A DNA stretch of 9,565 nucleotides, from contig CAYZZX010000064.1 in assembly GCA_964483085.1 (NCBI GenBank), positions 1-9,565 on the forward strand, read 5' to 3'. Below the pieces are notes generated by a model. The model worked only from the letters and a program-made list of their open reading frames with translations. It had not been told where the DNA came from and did no database searches. Shown piece after piece: positions 1-6,165 of this stretch. A program made the position numbers and the translations under genes. Positions within the stretch are counted from its first letter, which is position 1, and each line of letters opens with the position of its first letter. The DNA is from JALHFZ01 sp964483085. Its GTDB lineage: Bacteria > Synergistota > Synergistia > Synergistales > Aminobacteriaceae.

Positions 1-87
1 ATCAGAAAAAGAAAAAAGGAGAACAGAATGAGGGCGCTGCGGGTCAGGAGATTCTCAGTCCCTTCCTAAACAGATGGAAATTACGTG

Positions 88-121
88 CGAAGGGAGGCTC
101 CGTAAACGGAGCCTCCCTTCG
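88..121 (-). terminator. Perfect 15-bp hairpin after the TAXI receptor gene
   Basis: Positions 88-102 pair without mismatch with 107-121 around a 4-base loop. It begins 15 bases after the receptor stop codon. The sequence after it in the minus direction (CACGTAATTTCC) lacks a real U-run, so termination efficiency is uncertain; it could also serve a convergent gene from the left. Confidence 0.65.
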
Positions 122-135
122 TGGAGGAAATATCT

Positions 136-1095
136 TTATTTCATTATTCCTTTTTCTTTGTAGTATTTCACTGCGCCGGGGTGAACGGGAACGGAGATTC
201 CGTCCAGAGCTTTTTCGATGCTCACGGTTTTGCCCTTGTGATGGGAGTTGCCGAGAGCCTCAAGATTTTCAAAGAGCGCCTTCGTTATTGCATAGACTAC
301 ATCCTCGGAAAGTCCCTTCCGAGCCGCAAGGATCGCCTGAACCGCGACGGTCTCTACTGGCTTGTCGAGTCCCCGGTAGCTGTTGGCGGGGAGGATGTCC
401 TTCGCGAAGAAGGGGTATTTTTTCAGAAGCTCTTCTCTCTTCTCTCCATCGATGGGGACGAAAACGATGTCCTGAAGGGTGCTGATGTCCTGAATCGAGG
501 GATTGGGAGTTCCCGTGGTGTAGATGAAAGCATCCACGAGACGGTCTTTGAAGTGGTCCGTCGTCTCCGCATAGGAGATGAAATGGGGTTTGAAGTCATC
601 GTAGCCGAATCCGTAGACGTCGAATATCTGGCGGGCGTTGGCCTCGTTGCCGCTTCCCGGAGCTCCCACGGAGACGTTCTTTCCCTTGAACCCTTCGAGG
701 GTCGTGATGCCGCTCTCCTTCGAGACAACCAGGTGAATGGTCTCGGGATAGAGGCGGGCGATGGCAGTGATATTTTCGATCTTTCTGTCCTTGAAGAATT
801 CCGTACCGTTGACCGCATAGTCCGAAAGGTCATTCTGGACGATGATGAGATCGACATCACCAGCTGCAAGAAGATTGATGTTCTCGATGGATGCGCCTGT
901 GGACTGGGCTGTGATGTTCACCATGCCGTCGGAATTGTCGCTGATGATCTGGGACATGGCGCCGCCGAAGGGATAGTATGTTCCCGCGGTTCCGCCTGTG
1001 CCCAGGGTAAGCTGCTGAGGGGCAGCCCAAGCTGCGGAAAGGAAAACCAGGGTGAAAATCGTGCACACGGACAGGATCCTTGAAAGCTTTTTCAT
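136..1095 (-). CDS. TAXI-family TRAP transporter solute-binding protein
   Basis: A 319-residue exported substrate-binding protein of the TAXI (TRAP-associated extracytoplasmic immunogenic) family. It delivers a small carboxylate or amino acid to a sodium- or proton-coupled TRAP permease. Residues 1-24 form a signal peptide (MKKLSR, hydrophobic core, cut after AWA). There is no lipobox, so the protein is periplasmic or free in the envelope. The mature protein begins with LTLGTGGTAGTYYPFGG, the typical TAXI opening, and keeps VDLIIVQND and NVSVGAPGSGNEANAR (about residues 140-155). The length is normal. It has its own promoter and ends 15 bases before a 15-bp hairpin. TAXI genes are normally followed by a fused DctQM membrane gene; none is visible, so the permease must lie elsewhere or beyond the left edge. 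The adjacent cluster suggests glutamate-like, hydantoin-type or D-amino-acid ligands, as inference only. Confidence 0.92.
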   Translation of the reverse strand: MKKLSRILSVCTIFTLVFLSAAWAAPQQLTLGTGGTAGTYYPFGGAMSQIISDNSDGMVNITAQSTGASIENINLLAAGDVDLIIVQNDLSDYAVNGTEFFKDRKIENITAIARLYPETIHLVVSKESGITTLEGFKGKNVSVGAPGSGNEANARQIFDVYGFGYDDFKPHFISYAETTDHFKDRLVDAFIYTTGTPNPSIQDISTLQDIVFVPIDGEKREELLKKYPFFAKDILPANSYRGLDKPVETVAVQAILAARKGLSEDVVYAITKALFENLEALGNSHHKGKTVSIEKALDGISVPVHPGAVKYYKEKGIMK

Positions 1096-1100
1096 TGAAT

Positions 1101-1110
1101 CTCCTCCTTC
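1101..1110 (-). promoter_or_regulatory. Ribosome binding site of the TAXI receptor gene
   Basis: GAAGGAGGAG on the minus strand, 5 bases before the ATG at 1095, a strong site that fixes the signal-peptide start. Confidence 0.7.
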
Positions 1111-1130
1111 AGAATGGTGTCACATGAACA

Positions 1131-1188
1131 CAGCCATGTTAGATTGTTTTTTCTGTTCCGTCAATCAAAAATACAATATACATGGCTG
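1131..1188. repeat. Perfect 9-bp inverted repeat flanking the promoter
   Basis: CAGCCATGT at 1131-1139 and its exact reverse complement ACATGGCTG at 1180-1188. One arm overlaps the -10 box and the other lies 15 bases upstream of the -35 box, with centres 49 bp apart. This layout would suit a pair of repressor or activator half-sites. No regulator gene is in the window to link it to. Confidence 0.5.
1136..1164 (-). promoter_or_regulatory. Sigma70-type promoter of the TAXI receptor gene
   Basis: On the minus strand TTGACG (1159-1164) is followed after exactly 17 bases by TAACAT (1136-1141). The -35 box matches the consensus at 5 of 6 positions and the -10 box at 4 of 6. The spacer and upstream region are AT-rich in a GC-rich window. 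Transcription would start near 1129, giving a leader of about 30 bases before the ATG at 1095. It is the clearest promoter in the window and implies the receptor gene is expressed separately from the upstream cluster. Confidence 0.65.
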
Positions 1189-1207
1189 ATTCCAAGCCGT
1201 GTGGGGC

Positions 1208-2797
1208 TTATCGCCCCTTGCGCAGGACCCGTCCGGGGAGCGCCCCGGTGGTCCCTTTCGGGCTCACCACTTCCACGCCGTTGACGAAGACTCGAGAGAT
1301 GCCCTCAGGATAGAGCTCCGGCTCCTCGTAGGTAGCCCGGTCTGTTACGGTCTCCGGGTCGAAGAGCACCAGGTCCGCCCAGTTCCCCTCGGCAAGGGTG
1401 CCCCGGTCGGGGATCCCCAGAATTTTCGCCGGAAAGGAGGTGATCTTCTTGATTGCCTCAGAAAGGGAGAAAATTTTTCCTTCCCGGACGTAGGTACGCA
1501 GAAAGCGGGGATAGGTGCCGTACAGCCTGGGATGAGGACGACCGCCGTAGATTCCGTCGCTTCCGAGGGTCGCCTGAGGGTGGCTGAGGACTTTTCTGAG
1601 CACGTCCTCCGAGCCGTAGAAGCTGATCATAGTGACGGCGAGCCGCTCCTCCGCAAGAAGGTCGCAGACTGCCTCTATGGGATTTTTCTTCTGCTGGTCG
1701 GCAATCGCCTGGCAGGAGAGCCCCTCCATCCACTTATTTTTCTCCAGGTGAACAGCGGTGACGATGATATTCTCCCACCCCACGGAGATCTGGCGGTTGT
1801 GCCAGACGTCGAGCCCCTTCGTGAAATCGTCGGCGATTCTTTTCCGGAATTCCGGCTCCATGAGATTGGCGATGAGTGCCTCGGTCCCCTCCCCGAAGGT
1901 CCAGTAGGGAAGGACTGCCGTGAGGGTGGTGCATCCTGCCAGATAGGGGTATCGGTCCCAGGTCACCTTGCCGCCCTCTGCGAGGAAGGCATCGGCCATT
2001 TCGAGCACTTCGTCCATGAGGGGCCAGTTGACCTTGCCGTAGGCCTGAAGGTGGGAGACGTGGAGGCGCACTCCCGAATTTTTGGAAATATCCCTTATTT
2101 CACGGAAGGAGCGGCGGAGATGATATCCCTCGTCCCGCTGGTGGACTACGAAGATACCGTCCTTTTTCGCCACTTCTTTATTCAGTTCGGTCAGTTCCTC
2201 CTCGTCGGCATAGGGGCAGGGGGGGTAGATGAGGCCGGAGGACAGGCCGTAGGCCCCCTCCTCCATAGCCTCCCGGACGATGGCGCACTGATGGGCAAGT
2301 TCCTCCTTCGTGGGAGGACGTTCGTCCATCCCCATGGCATCGATCCGTACAGGCCCCTGGCTCAGCAGCACTGCAGCGTTGTTCGGAAGACCCGTTCCGT
2401 CAAGGGCTTCGAGGTATTCTCCGAAGGAACCCCAGGTCCACTTCTCTTCAGGAAGAATGCCGTTGAGCCCCGAGAGAATATCCATGAGCAGTTTTTTGTT
2501 CTTTCCGTGGGCCGGAGCGGTGCCGAGGCCGTCCTGGCCGAGAAGGTCCGTGGTCACTCCCTGGCGGATCTTCGCGTCCGGTTTTTTGTCCCTCAGAAGT
2601 TCGAGATCCATATGGGTGTGCATGTCGATGAAGCCGGGGCAGAGGACAAGCCCTTCTGCGGAGATGACTTTTTCGGCCTCTCCGAGGTTCTGTCCAATTC
2701 CGGCGATCTTGCCGTCCTTAACGCCCAGATCCTCACGTCGGGGTTCAGACCCCGTTCCGTCGACGATCAGGGCACCCTGTATCACAAAATCAAGCAT
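1208..2797 (-). CDS. N-acyl-D-amino-acid deacylase family amidohydrolase
   Basis: A 529-residue amidohydrolase-superfamily protein resembling D-aminoacylase, which cleaves N-acyl-D-amino acids to D-amino acid and carboxylate. Visible features: an N-terminal beta domain (IQGALIVDGTG), the metal motif DMHTHMD (H60, H62), H219 (VVHQRDEG), H249 (VSHLQAYGK) and the catalytic-type aspartate D414 (LGSDGIYGG). The C-terminal ADLVLFDPETV and LPGRVLR are typical of the family. The canonical NCG motif that supplies a cysteine metal ligand (Cys96 in the Alcaligenes enzyme) reads QDG here, with D89 in its place. The protein is longer than the roughly 480-residue D-aminoacylases, with extra sequence between H249 and D414. 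AAAGGAGG lies 7 bases before the start. In this cluster it could hydrolyse a carbamoyl, formyl or acyl D-amino acid released by the neighbouring enzymes. Confidence 0.85.
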   Translation of the reverse strand: MLDFVIQGALIVDGTGSEPRREDLGVKDGKIAGIGQNLGEAEKVISAEGLVLCPGFIDMHTHMDLELLRDKKPDAKIRQGVTTDLLGQDGLGTAPAHGKNKKLLMDILSGLNGILPEEKWTWGSFGEYLEALDGTGLPNNAAVLLSQGPVRIDAMGMDERPPTKEELAHQCAIVREAMEEGAYGLSSGLIYPPCPYADEEELTELNKEVAKKDGIFVVHQRDEGYHLRRSFREIRDISKNSGVRLHVSHLQAYGKVNWPLMDEVLEMADAFLAEGGKVTWDRYPYLAGCTTLTAVLPYWTFGEGTEALIANLMEPEFRKRIADDFTKGLDVWHNRQISVGWENIIVTAVHLEKNKWMEGLSCQAIADQQKKNPIEAVCDLLAEERLAVTMISFYGSEDVLRKVLSHPQATLGSDGIYGGRPHPRLYGTYPRFLRTYVREGKIFSLSEAIKKITSFPAKILGIPDRGTLAEGNWADLVLFDPETVTDRATYEEPELYPEGISRVFVNGVEVVSPKGTTGALPGRVLRKGR

Positions 2798-2821
2798 TGT
2801 ATTGCCTCCTTTGGAGAAAAA

Positions 2822-3487
2822 CTATTCTCCCCGGTATTTCCCCCTGCGGCTCGTGGTGAAGCCCCTTGATGCCAGGGCCTCCGCCATCTTCACCCCGGCG
2901 AGGACTCCGTCCACCACGGGGATGCCGAGGGCTTCAGTAATGCGCGAGTCGAGGCCGGAGAAACCGGCACATCCGAGGGTTATCACCTCGGCGCCGTCGA
3001 GATCCCGAGCCCTCTTTCCGGCCGCAATCAGCCGTTCCTCCAGGGTCGCTCCTTCATCTTCGAGAATGGGGCGAACCGAGGCACATCTGGAGCTCAGGCC
3101 GTACTTCGCCACGAGCTCTCGTTTCGCCTGCACTGAGCTCTCGCTGGTCTGAAGAACAGAAAACCGGGCTCCCAGGGTCAGGGCGAGAAGCATCGAGCTC
3201 TCTCCCGCTCCCACGACGGGGCAGTCGAGAAGCTCCCGCAGTACGTCGAGATTGGGGTCGCAGGTACAGGCGATCACCACTCCGTCCACATCTCTGTATT
3301 TTTCCGCCAGAGTCATCATGCCCGGAGCGCACAGCACCTCGTCACGGTGGGTATCTATGAACCGGGGCGCCCCCGGGGCGCTTTCGCAGAGGATCTCCGT
3401 GCCGGGAAAGACACCCTTCCGGGCCTCTCTGCCGATGAGTTCGGTAAAGGATGCATCGGTGTTCGGGTTGATCAGCAGCAGCTTCAT
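2822..3487 (-). CDS. Asp/Glu/hydantoin racemase family (hydantoin or allantoin racemase)
   Basis: A 221-residue cofactor-independent racemase. It begins with MKLLLINPNT, the family's signature N-terminus. Two catalytic cysteines act as acid and base: C76 in CTCDPNLD and C173 in ITLGCAGF. Their spacing fits hydantoin racemases and the allantoin racemase HpxA. It would interconvert the enantiomers of a ring substrate so that the stereoselective amidohydrolase next to it can use both. The ATGA overlap with that gene (3484-3487) argues for joint function. The deacylase gene follows 24 bases after its stop. In hydantoin-utilising bacteria a racemase, hydantoinase and carbamoylase form one pathway; here the third position is taken by a D-aminoacylase-family protein. 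Family assignment is firm; the exact substrate is inferred. Confidence 0.85.
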   Translation of the reverse strand: MKLLLINPNTDASFTELIGREARKGVFPGTEILCESAPGAPRFIDTHRDEVLCAPGMMTLAEKYRDVDGVVIACTCDPNLDVLRELLDCPVVGAGESSMLLALTLGARFSVLQTSESSVQAKRELVAKYGLSSRCASVRPILEDEGATLEERLIAAGKRARDLDGAEVITLGCAGFSGLDSRITEALGIPVVDGVLAGVKMAEALASRGFTTSRRGKYRGE

Positions 3488-4854
3488 CTCAAATCCTCCA
3501 TAGGGCAGTATCGGCCCCACCCCTTCTCCCCCGTGATCTTTTGGGGGTCCTTTGCGTCAAAGATTGTGCGCCCCCGAACCCGGGTCTGGACGACCTGCCC
3601 CTTAAAGGTGCGGCCGGTAAAGGGGCTGAATTTTATGAGATGCTGCAGATTGTCGTTCTTCAGCACCCATTCCTTCTCGGGATCGAAGAGGACGAAGTCG
3701 GCATCGTACCCCTGAGCGATCCGCCCCTTGCGGCCAGCCAGGCCGAAGAGTTCCGCCGGGCGTTCCGCCAGAAGGACGGCCAGACGCTCCCAGGTCAAAC
3801 CCCGTTTTCGTCCTTCAGTGACCACTACGGGGAGCATGGTCTGAATTCCGGTGCACCCCTCCGCCACAGTCCAGAAGTCGGCTTCGGTTTCGGTTTTCTT
3901 CGACATCGGGTGGGGAGAGTGGTCGCTCGTGATGATATCGACGGTGCCGTCCAGAACGTGCTGCCAGAGGCGCTCCACGGACTCCCGGGACCGGACGGGG
4001 GGGTCACATTTCGCGAGGGCTCCGATTTCAAGAAGATCGTCCTCGGACATGCCCAGGTACTGGGGGCAGGTCTCTGCGGAGAGGTTGGTCTGCCCCTCCT
4101 CCCGCAGTTTTTTCAGCAGGTCCATCCCCTCGGGGATGCTCATGTGGGCGATGTGAGTCCGGCACAGAGGGGCCTGCTTCGCCAGGAAGTAGACCCGCTG
4201 GATGGCCTCGAGCTCGGTATAGGGGGGGTGAGACCGGAGATAGGCTTCAGGGCCGTTCTCCCCCGCCGCCTGCAGTTCGTCCACAAGCTGCTGAATGAGG
4301 GTGTCGTTTTCGGCGTGGACGGAGAGGATGCCCCCTATTTTCTCGAGGATTTTCATCCCCGCAAGAAGGGTTCCGTCGTCGGTCATGGGGTAGTTCGAGC
4401 AGCGGCAGGTGAAGGACTTGAACGCCCGGGCGCCCGCTTCCGCCATGGGAGAGATGTGATCGAGGTAACCCGGCACCACTCCGCCGTAGAGGGCGTAATC
4501 CACGTAGCTTCCGCTCCCGGAAGTGGTGATTTTATCCTCCAGGGCCTCCACCGTCAGGGTGGAGGGGTTCGACAGGGGCATGTCGATAAAGGTGGTGATC
4601 CCTCCTGCGGCGCAGGCGCGGCTGTAGTCGCTGAAATTTTCCCGGTGGGGGTCGCCGTGCCCAGCGTGGGAATGGGCATCGATCAGGCCGGGCAGCACGA
4701 GAAGTCCTTGGGCATCAAGGGTTTCCCTTCCCTCGAGGGGAGTCCCCTCCGAGGTCACTGCGGAAATCTTTCCCTCAGTGATGCCGATTTCTCCGCGGAC
4801 AACTCCCTCCGCTGTAACGATGTCTCCGTTTCGGACCACAAGATCGAAGATCAT
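3484..4854 (-). CDS. allB: Allantoinase / hydantoinase-like cyclic amidohydrolase
   Basis: A 456-residue metal-dependent cyclic amidohydrolase that opens a ring amide, such as allantoin to allantoate or a 5-substituted hydantoin to its carbamoyl amino acid. The binuclear metal site is complete: DAHSH (H61, H63), a carboxylatable lysine in AFKSF (K146), H180 (SVHAEN), H237 (AHMSIPEG) and D311 (TSDHSPHP). The run from about residue 216 to 430 follows E. coli AllB as I remember it, including LAKCDPP, ADFVLF and the late SPFTGR. This favours allantoinase over dihydroorotase or D-hydantoinase. The length equals that of AllB. An AAGGAGG ribosome site lies 7 bases before the start, and the stop overlaps the racemase start (ATGA). 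Actual substrate is uncertain: no allantoate amidohydrolase or ureidoglycolate gene is visible nearby. Confidence 0.78.
   Translation of the reverse strand: MIFDLVVRNGDIVTAEGVVRGEIGITEGKISAVTSEGTPLEGRETLDAQGLLVLPGLIDAHSHAGHGDPHRENFSDYSRACAAGGITTFIDMPLSNPSTLTVEALEDKITTSGSGSYVDYALYGGVVPGYLDHISPMAEAGARAFKSFTCRCSNYPMTDDGTLLAGMKILEKIGGILSVHAENDTLIQQLVDELQAAGENGPEAYLRSHPPYTELEAIQRVYFLAKQAPLCRTHIAHMSIPEGMDLLKKLREEGQTNLSAETCPQYLGMSEDDLLEIGALAKCDPPVRSRESVERLWQHVLDGTVDIITSDHSPHPMSKKTETEADFWTVAEGCTGIQTMLPVVVTEGRKRGLTWERLAVLLAERPAELFGLAGRKGRIAQGYDADFVLFDPEKEWVLKNDNLQHLIKFSPFTGRTFKGQVVQTRVRGRTIFDAKDPQKITGEKGWGRYCPMEDLR
3494..3500 (-). promoter_or_regulatory. Ribosome binding site deciding the racemase start
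   Basis: TGGAGGA on the minus strand, 6 bases before the ATG at 3487. It supports MKLLLINPNT as the N-terminus over an upstream in-frame ATG at 3520 inside the amidohydrolase gene. Confidence 0.65.
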
Positions 4855-4887
4855 GGAATTGCCTCCTTCAGGATGATATTTGGTATT

Positions 4888-5862
4888 TTATGCCTTCCCT
4901 CCGGGGAGAAAGGAGGCGAGCTTGTCGGGATCGATATTTCCCCCTGACAGGAAGAAGCAGATCTTCTCGCCGGGTTTGACCTTGAAGGTCCCCTCGAGGG
5001 CCGCAGCGAGACCGATAGCCGCAGAGGGCTCAACGAGAAGTTTTCCCTTGAAGATGATCTCGAGAAGGGCTTTTTTGATGAATTCGTCTGAAGCGGGGAC
5101 GATTTCGTCAACGTATTTTTCGATGAGGGGATAATTGAACTCTCCGGTCTTCGTGATCATCAGTCCATCCGCGAGGGTCTCCCCCATGGGGACTTCCACG
5201 GGATGGCCGGCCTTTCTGCTCTCCGCATACCGCTGAATGCCCGCCGGTTCCACTGCAACGATCCGCACGGATGGCCGGCTTTCCTTCAGCGCTGCCGCCA
5301 CTCCCGCAAGGAGGCCGCCGCCGCCGAGAGGCACCACCACCGTATCCACGTCGGGCAGATCCTGGGCTATCTCAAGTCCCGATGTCCCCTGGCCTGCGAT
5401 CAACTCCGGATCGTTATAGGAATGAACGAGGGTGTACCCCTTCTCATCCTGAATTTCGTAGAGTTTTTTGTACCGCTGGATTGAGTCGAACCCGTGAAGG
5501 ATCACCTCGGCCCCCTGGGCCTTCGTGCCGTCGATCTTCGACTGGGGGGCATTTTCCGGCAGCACAAGGGTCGCTTTGATCCCCAGCATCTTCGCTGCAT
5601 AGGCCACTCCCTGGGCATGGTTGCCCGAAGAGGAGGCGATGATCCCCTTCGCCCGCTCCTCCTCCGACAGGGAGAGGATTTTGTTCGTCGCCCCGCGGAT
5701 CTTGAAGGAGCCTGTGATCTGAAGATTTTCAGGCTTGAAATAAACCTCCGCCCCCACGAGAGAGTCGAGCTTATCCCCCCGGAGAATCGGAGTATGCCGT
5801 ACCCTTCCCGCAATCCGCTCCGCTGCCTTTTGAATATCCGAAAGTCCTACAATTCGCACCAT
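4888..5862 (-). CDS. Threonine/serine dehydratase (ammonia-lyase), PLP fold type II
   Basis: A 324-residue pyridoxal-phosphate enzyme of the threonine dehydratase/serine racemase family. It would deaminate L-threonine to 2-oxobutyrate, L-serine to pyruvate, or a related beta-hydroxy amino acid. Visible motifs: the Schiff-base lysine K54 in GSFKIRGA, the substrate loop SSSGNHAQG (77-85), the phosphate-binding GGGGL (180-184) and SGGN (306-309). There is no C-terminal ACT regulatory domain, so it resembles catabolic TdcB rather than biosynthetic IlvA. Serine racemase and threo-3-hydroxyaspartate ammonia-lyase have the same architecture and cannot be excluded. It begins a second gene cluster; the cyclic amidohydrolase gene starts 33 bases after its stop. 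I see no good sigma70 promoter between the upstream hairpin and this gene, so transcription may come from read-through or an internal promoter. Confidence 0.85.
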   Translation of the reverse strand: MVRIVGLSDIQKAAERIAGRVRHTPILRGDKLDSLVGAEVYFKPENLQITGSFKIRGATNKILSLSEEERAKGIIASSSGNHAQGVAYAAKMLGIKATLVLPENAPQSKIDGTKAQGAEVILHGFDSIQRYKKLYEIQDEKGYTLVHSYNDPELIAGQGTSGLEIAQDLPDVDTVVVPLGGGGLLAGVAAALKESRPSVRIVAVEPAGIQRYAESRKAGHPVEVPMGETLADGLMITKTGEFNYPLIEKYVDEIVPASDEFIKKALLEIIFKGKLLVEPSAAIGLAAALEGTFKVKPGEKICFFLSGGNIDPDKLASFLPGGKA

Positions 5863-5867
5863 TCTTT

Positions 5868-5877
5868 CTCCTCCTCC
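5868..5877 (-). promoter_or_regulatory. Strong ribosome binding site deciding the dehydratase start
   Basis: GGAGGAGGAG on the minus strand, 5 bases before the ATG at 5862. The alternative ATG at 5907 has no such site and sits almost against the upstream hairpin, so 5862 is preferred. Confidence 0.75.
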
Positions 5878-5911
5878 GGCCAAAGGGCCGTGTTCATTTT
5901 TCTCCATACAT

Positions 5912-5948
5912 GGAAGGGCGGAAGGAAACCGTTCCCCTCCGCCCTTCC
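5912..5948 (-). terminator. 17-bp hairpin at the 3' end of the kor-suc operon
   Basis: Positions 5912-5928 pair with 5932-5948 around a 3-base loop. Two positions (5923/5937 and 5926/5934) are A/C mismatches on the plus strand but G-U wobbles in minus-strand RNA, so the stem is complete only in the minus transcript. It starts 12 bases after the ferredoxin stop. No U-run follows in the minus direction, so it may stabilise or process the RNA rather than act as a classical intrinsic terminator. Confidence 0.6.
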
Positions 5949-5960
5949 TATTGTTTTACT

Positions 5961-6161
5961 CTACTTCTCTATCCACAGTGCCATATCGGGGCAGTTGATC
6001 TCGCACTTTTTGCACTTGATGCAGTCTTCCTCCCGCACTGCGGAGATCACAGAAAATCCCTTCTGGTTCGTCTCTGCCGAGAGTTCGTAGACGTTCTTCG
6101 GGCAGACGGTGATGCACAGTCCGCACCCCTTGCAGAGCCTTTTATTTATATGAATGGCCAT
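5961..6161 (-). CDS. korD: 2x[4Fe-4S] ferredoxin, probable delta subunit of the 2-oxoacid oxidoreductase
   Basis: A 66-residue bacterial-type ferredoxin with two complete CxxCxxCxxxCP motifs: C10, C13, C16, C20 and C47, C50, C53, C57. It should carry two [4Fe-4S] clusters and either accept electrons from the Kor complex or be its delta subunit. Proteins of this kind (KorD/OorD) usually lie in the same operon, often before korA. Here the gene sits at the end, after sucCD. It begins 4 bases after the sucD stop, with a GGGGTGA ribosome site formed by the end of sucD. It ends 12 bases before a strong hairpin, so it is probably the last gene of this transcription unit. Assignment as ferredoxin is certain from the cysteines; its role as KorD rests on position. 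Confidence 0.9.
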   Translation of the reverse strand: MAIHINKRLCKGCGLCITVCPKNVYELSAETNQKGFSVISAVREEDCIKCKKCEINCPDMALWIEK

Positions 6162-6165
6162 TTTC

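Noticed and set aside
1..69. Plus-strand open frame entering from the left edge and ending at TAA 67-69, with a short ATG reading of 13 residues preceded by AAAAAAGGAG
   Set aside because: It could be the basic tail of a convergent gene or a tiny peptide, but another frame is equally possible and too little sequence is visible to support either.
121..1083. 320-residue open frame on the plus strand
   Set aside because: It covers the TAXI receptor gene in antisense; the minus-strand product has a signal peptide and family motifs.
1194..1209. Short 5-bp inverted repeat at the deacylase stop as a terminator
   Set aside because: The stem is short with a 6-base loop and no U-run directly after it; too weak to call.
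1199..2869. 556-residue open frame on the plus strand
   Set aside because: It mirrors the deacylase gene, has no family motifs or ribosome site, and is explained by GC-rich codon use on the opposite strand.
3541..4947. 468-residue open frame on the plus strand
   Set aside because: It is antisense to the cyclic amidohydrolase, whose metal-site residues are all intact on the minus strand; no recognisable protein features.
5863..5907. Longer dehydratase start at 5907 adding 15 residues
   Set aside because: No ribosome site before it and it abuts the hairpin, while the ATG at 5862 has a very strong site and gives a family-like N-terminus.
5863..5911. Promoter for the dehydratase cluster between the hairpin and the start codon
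   Set aside because: No acceptable -35/-10 pair could be found in these 49 bases.
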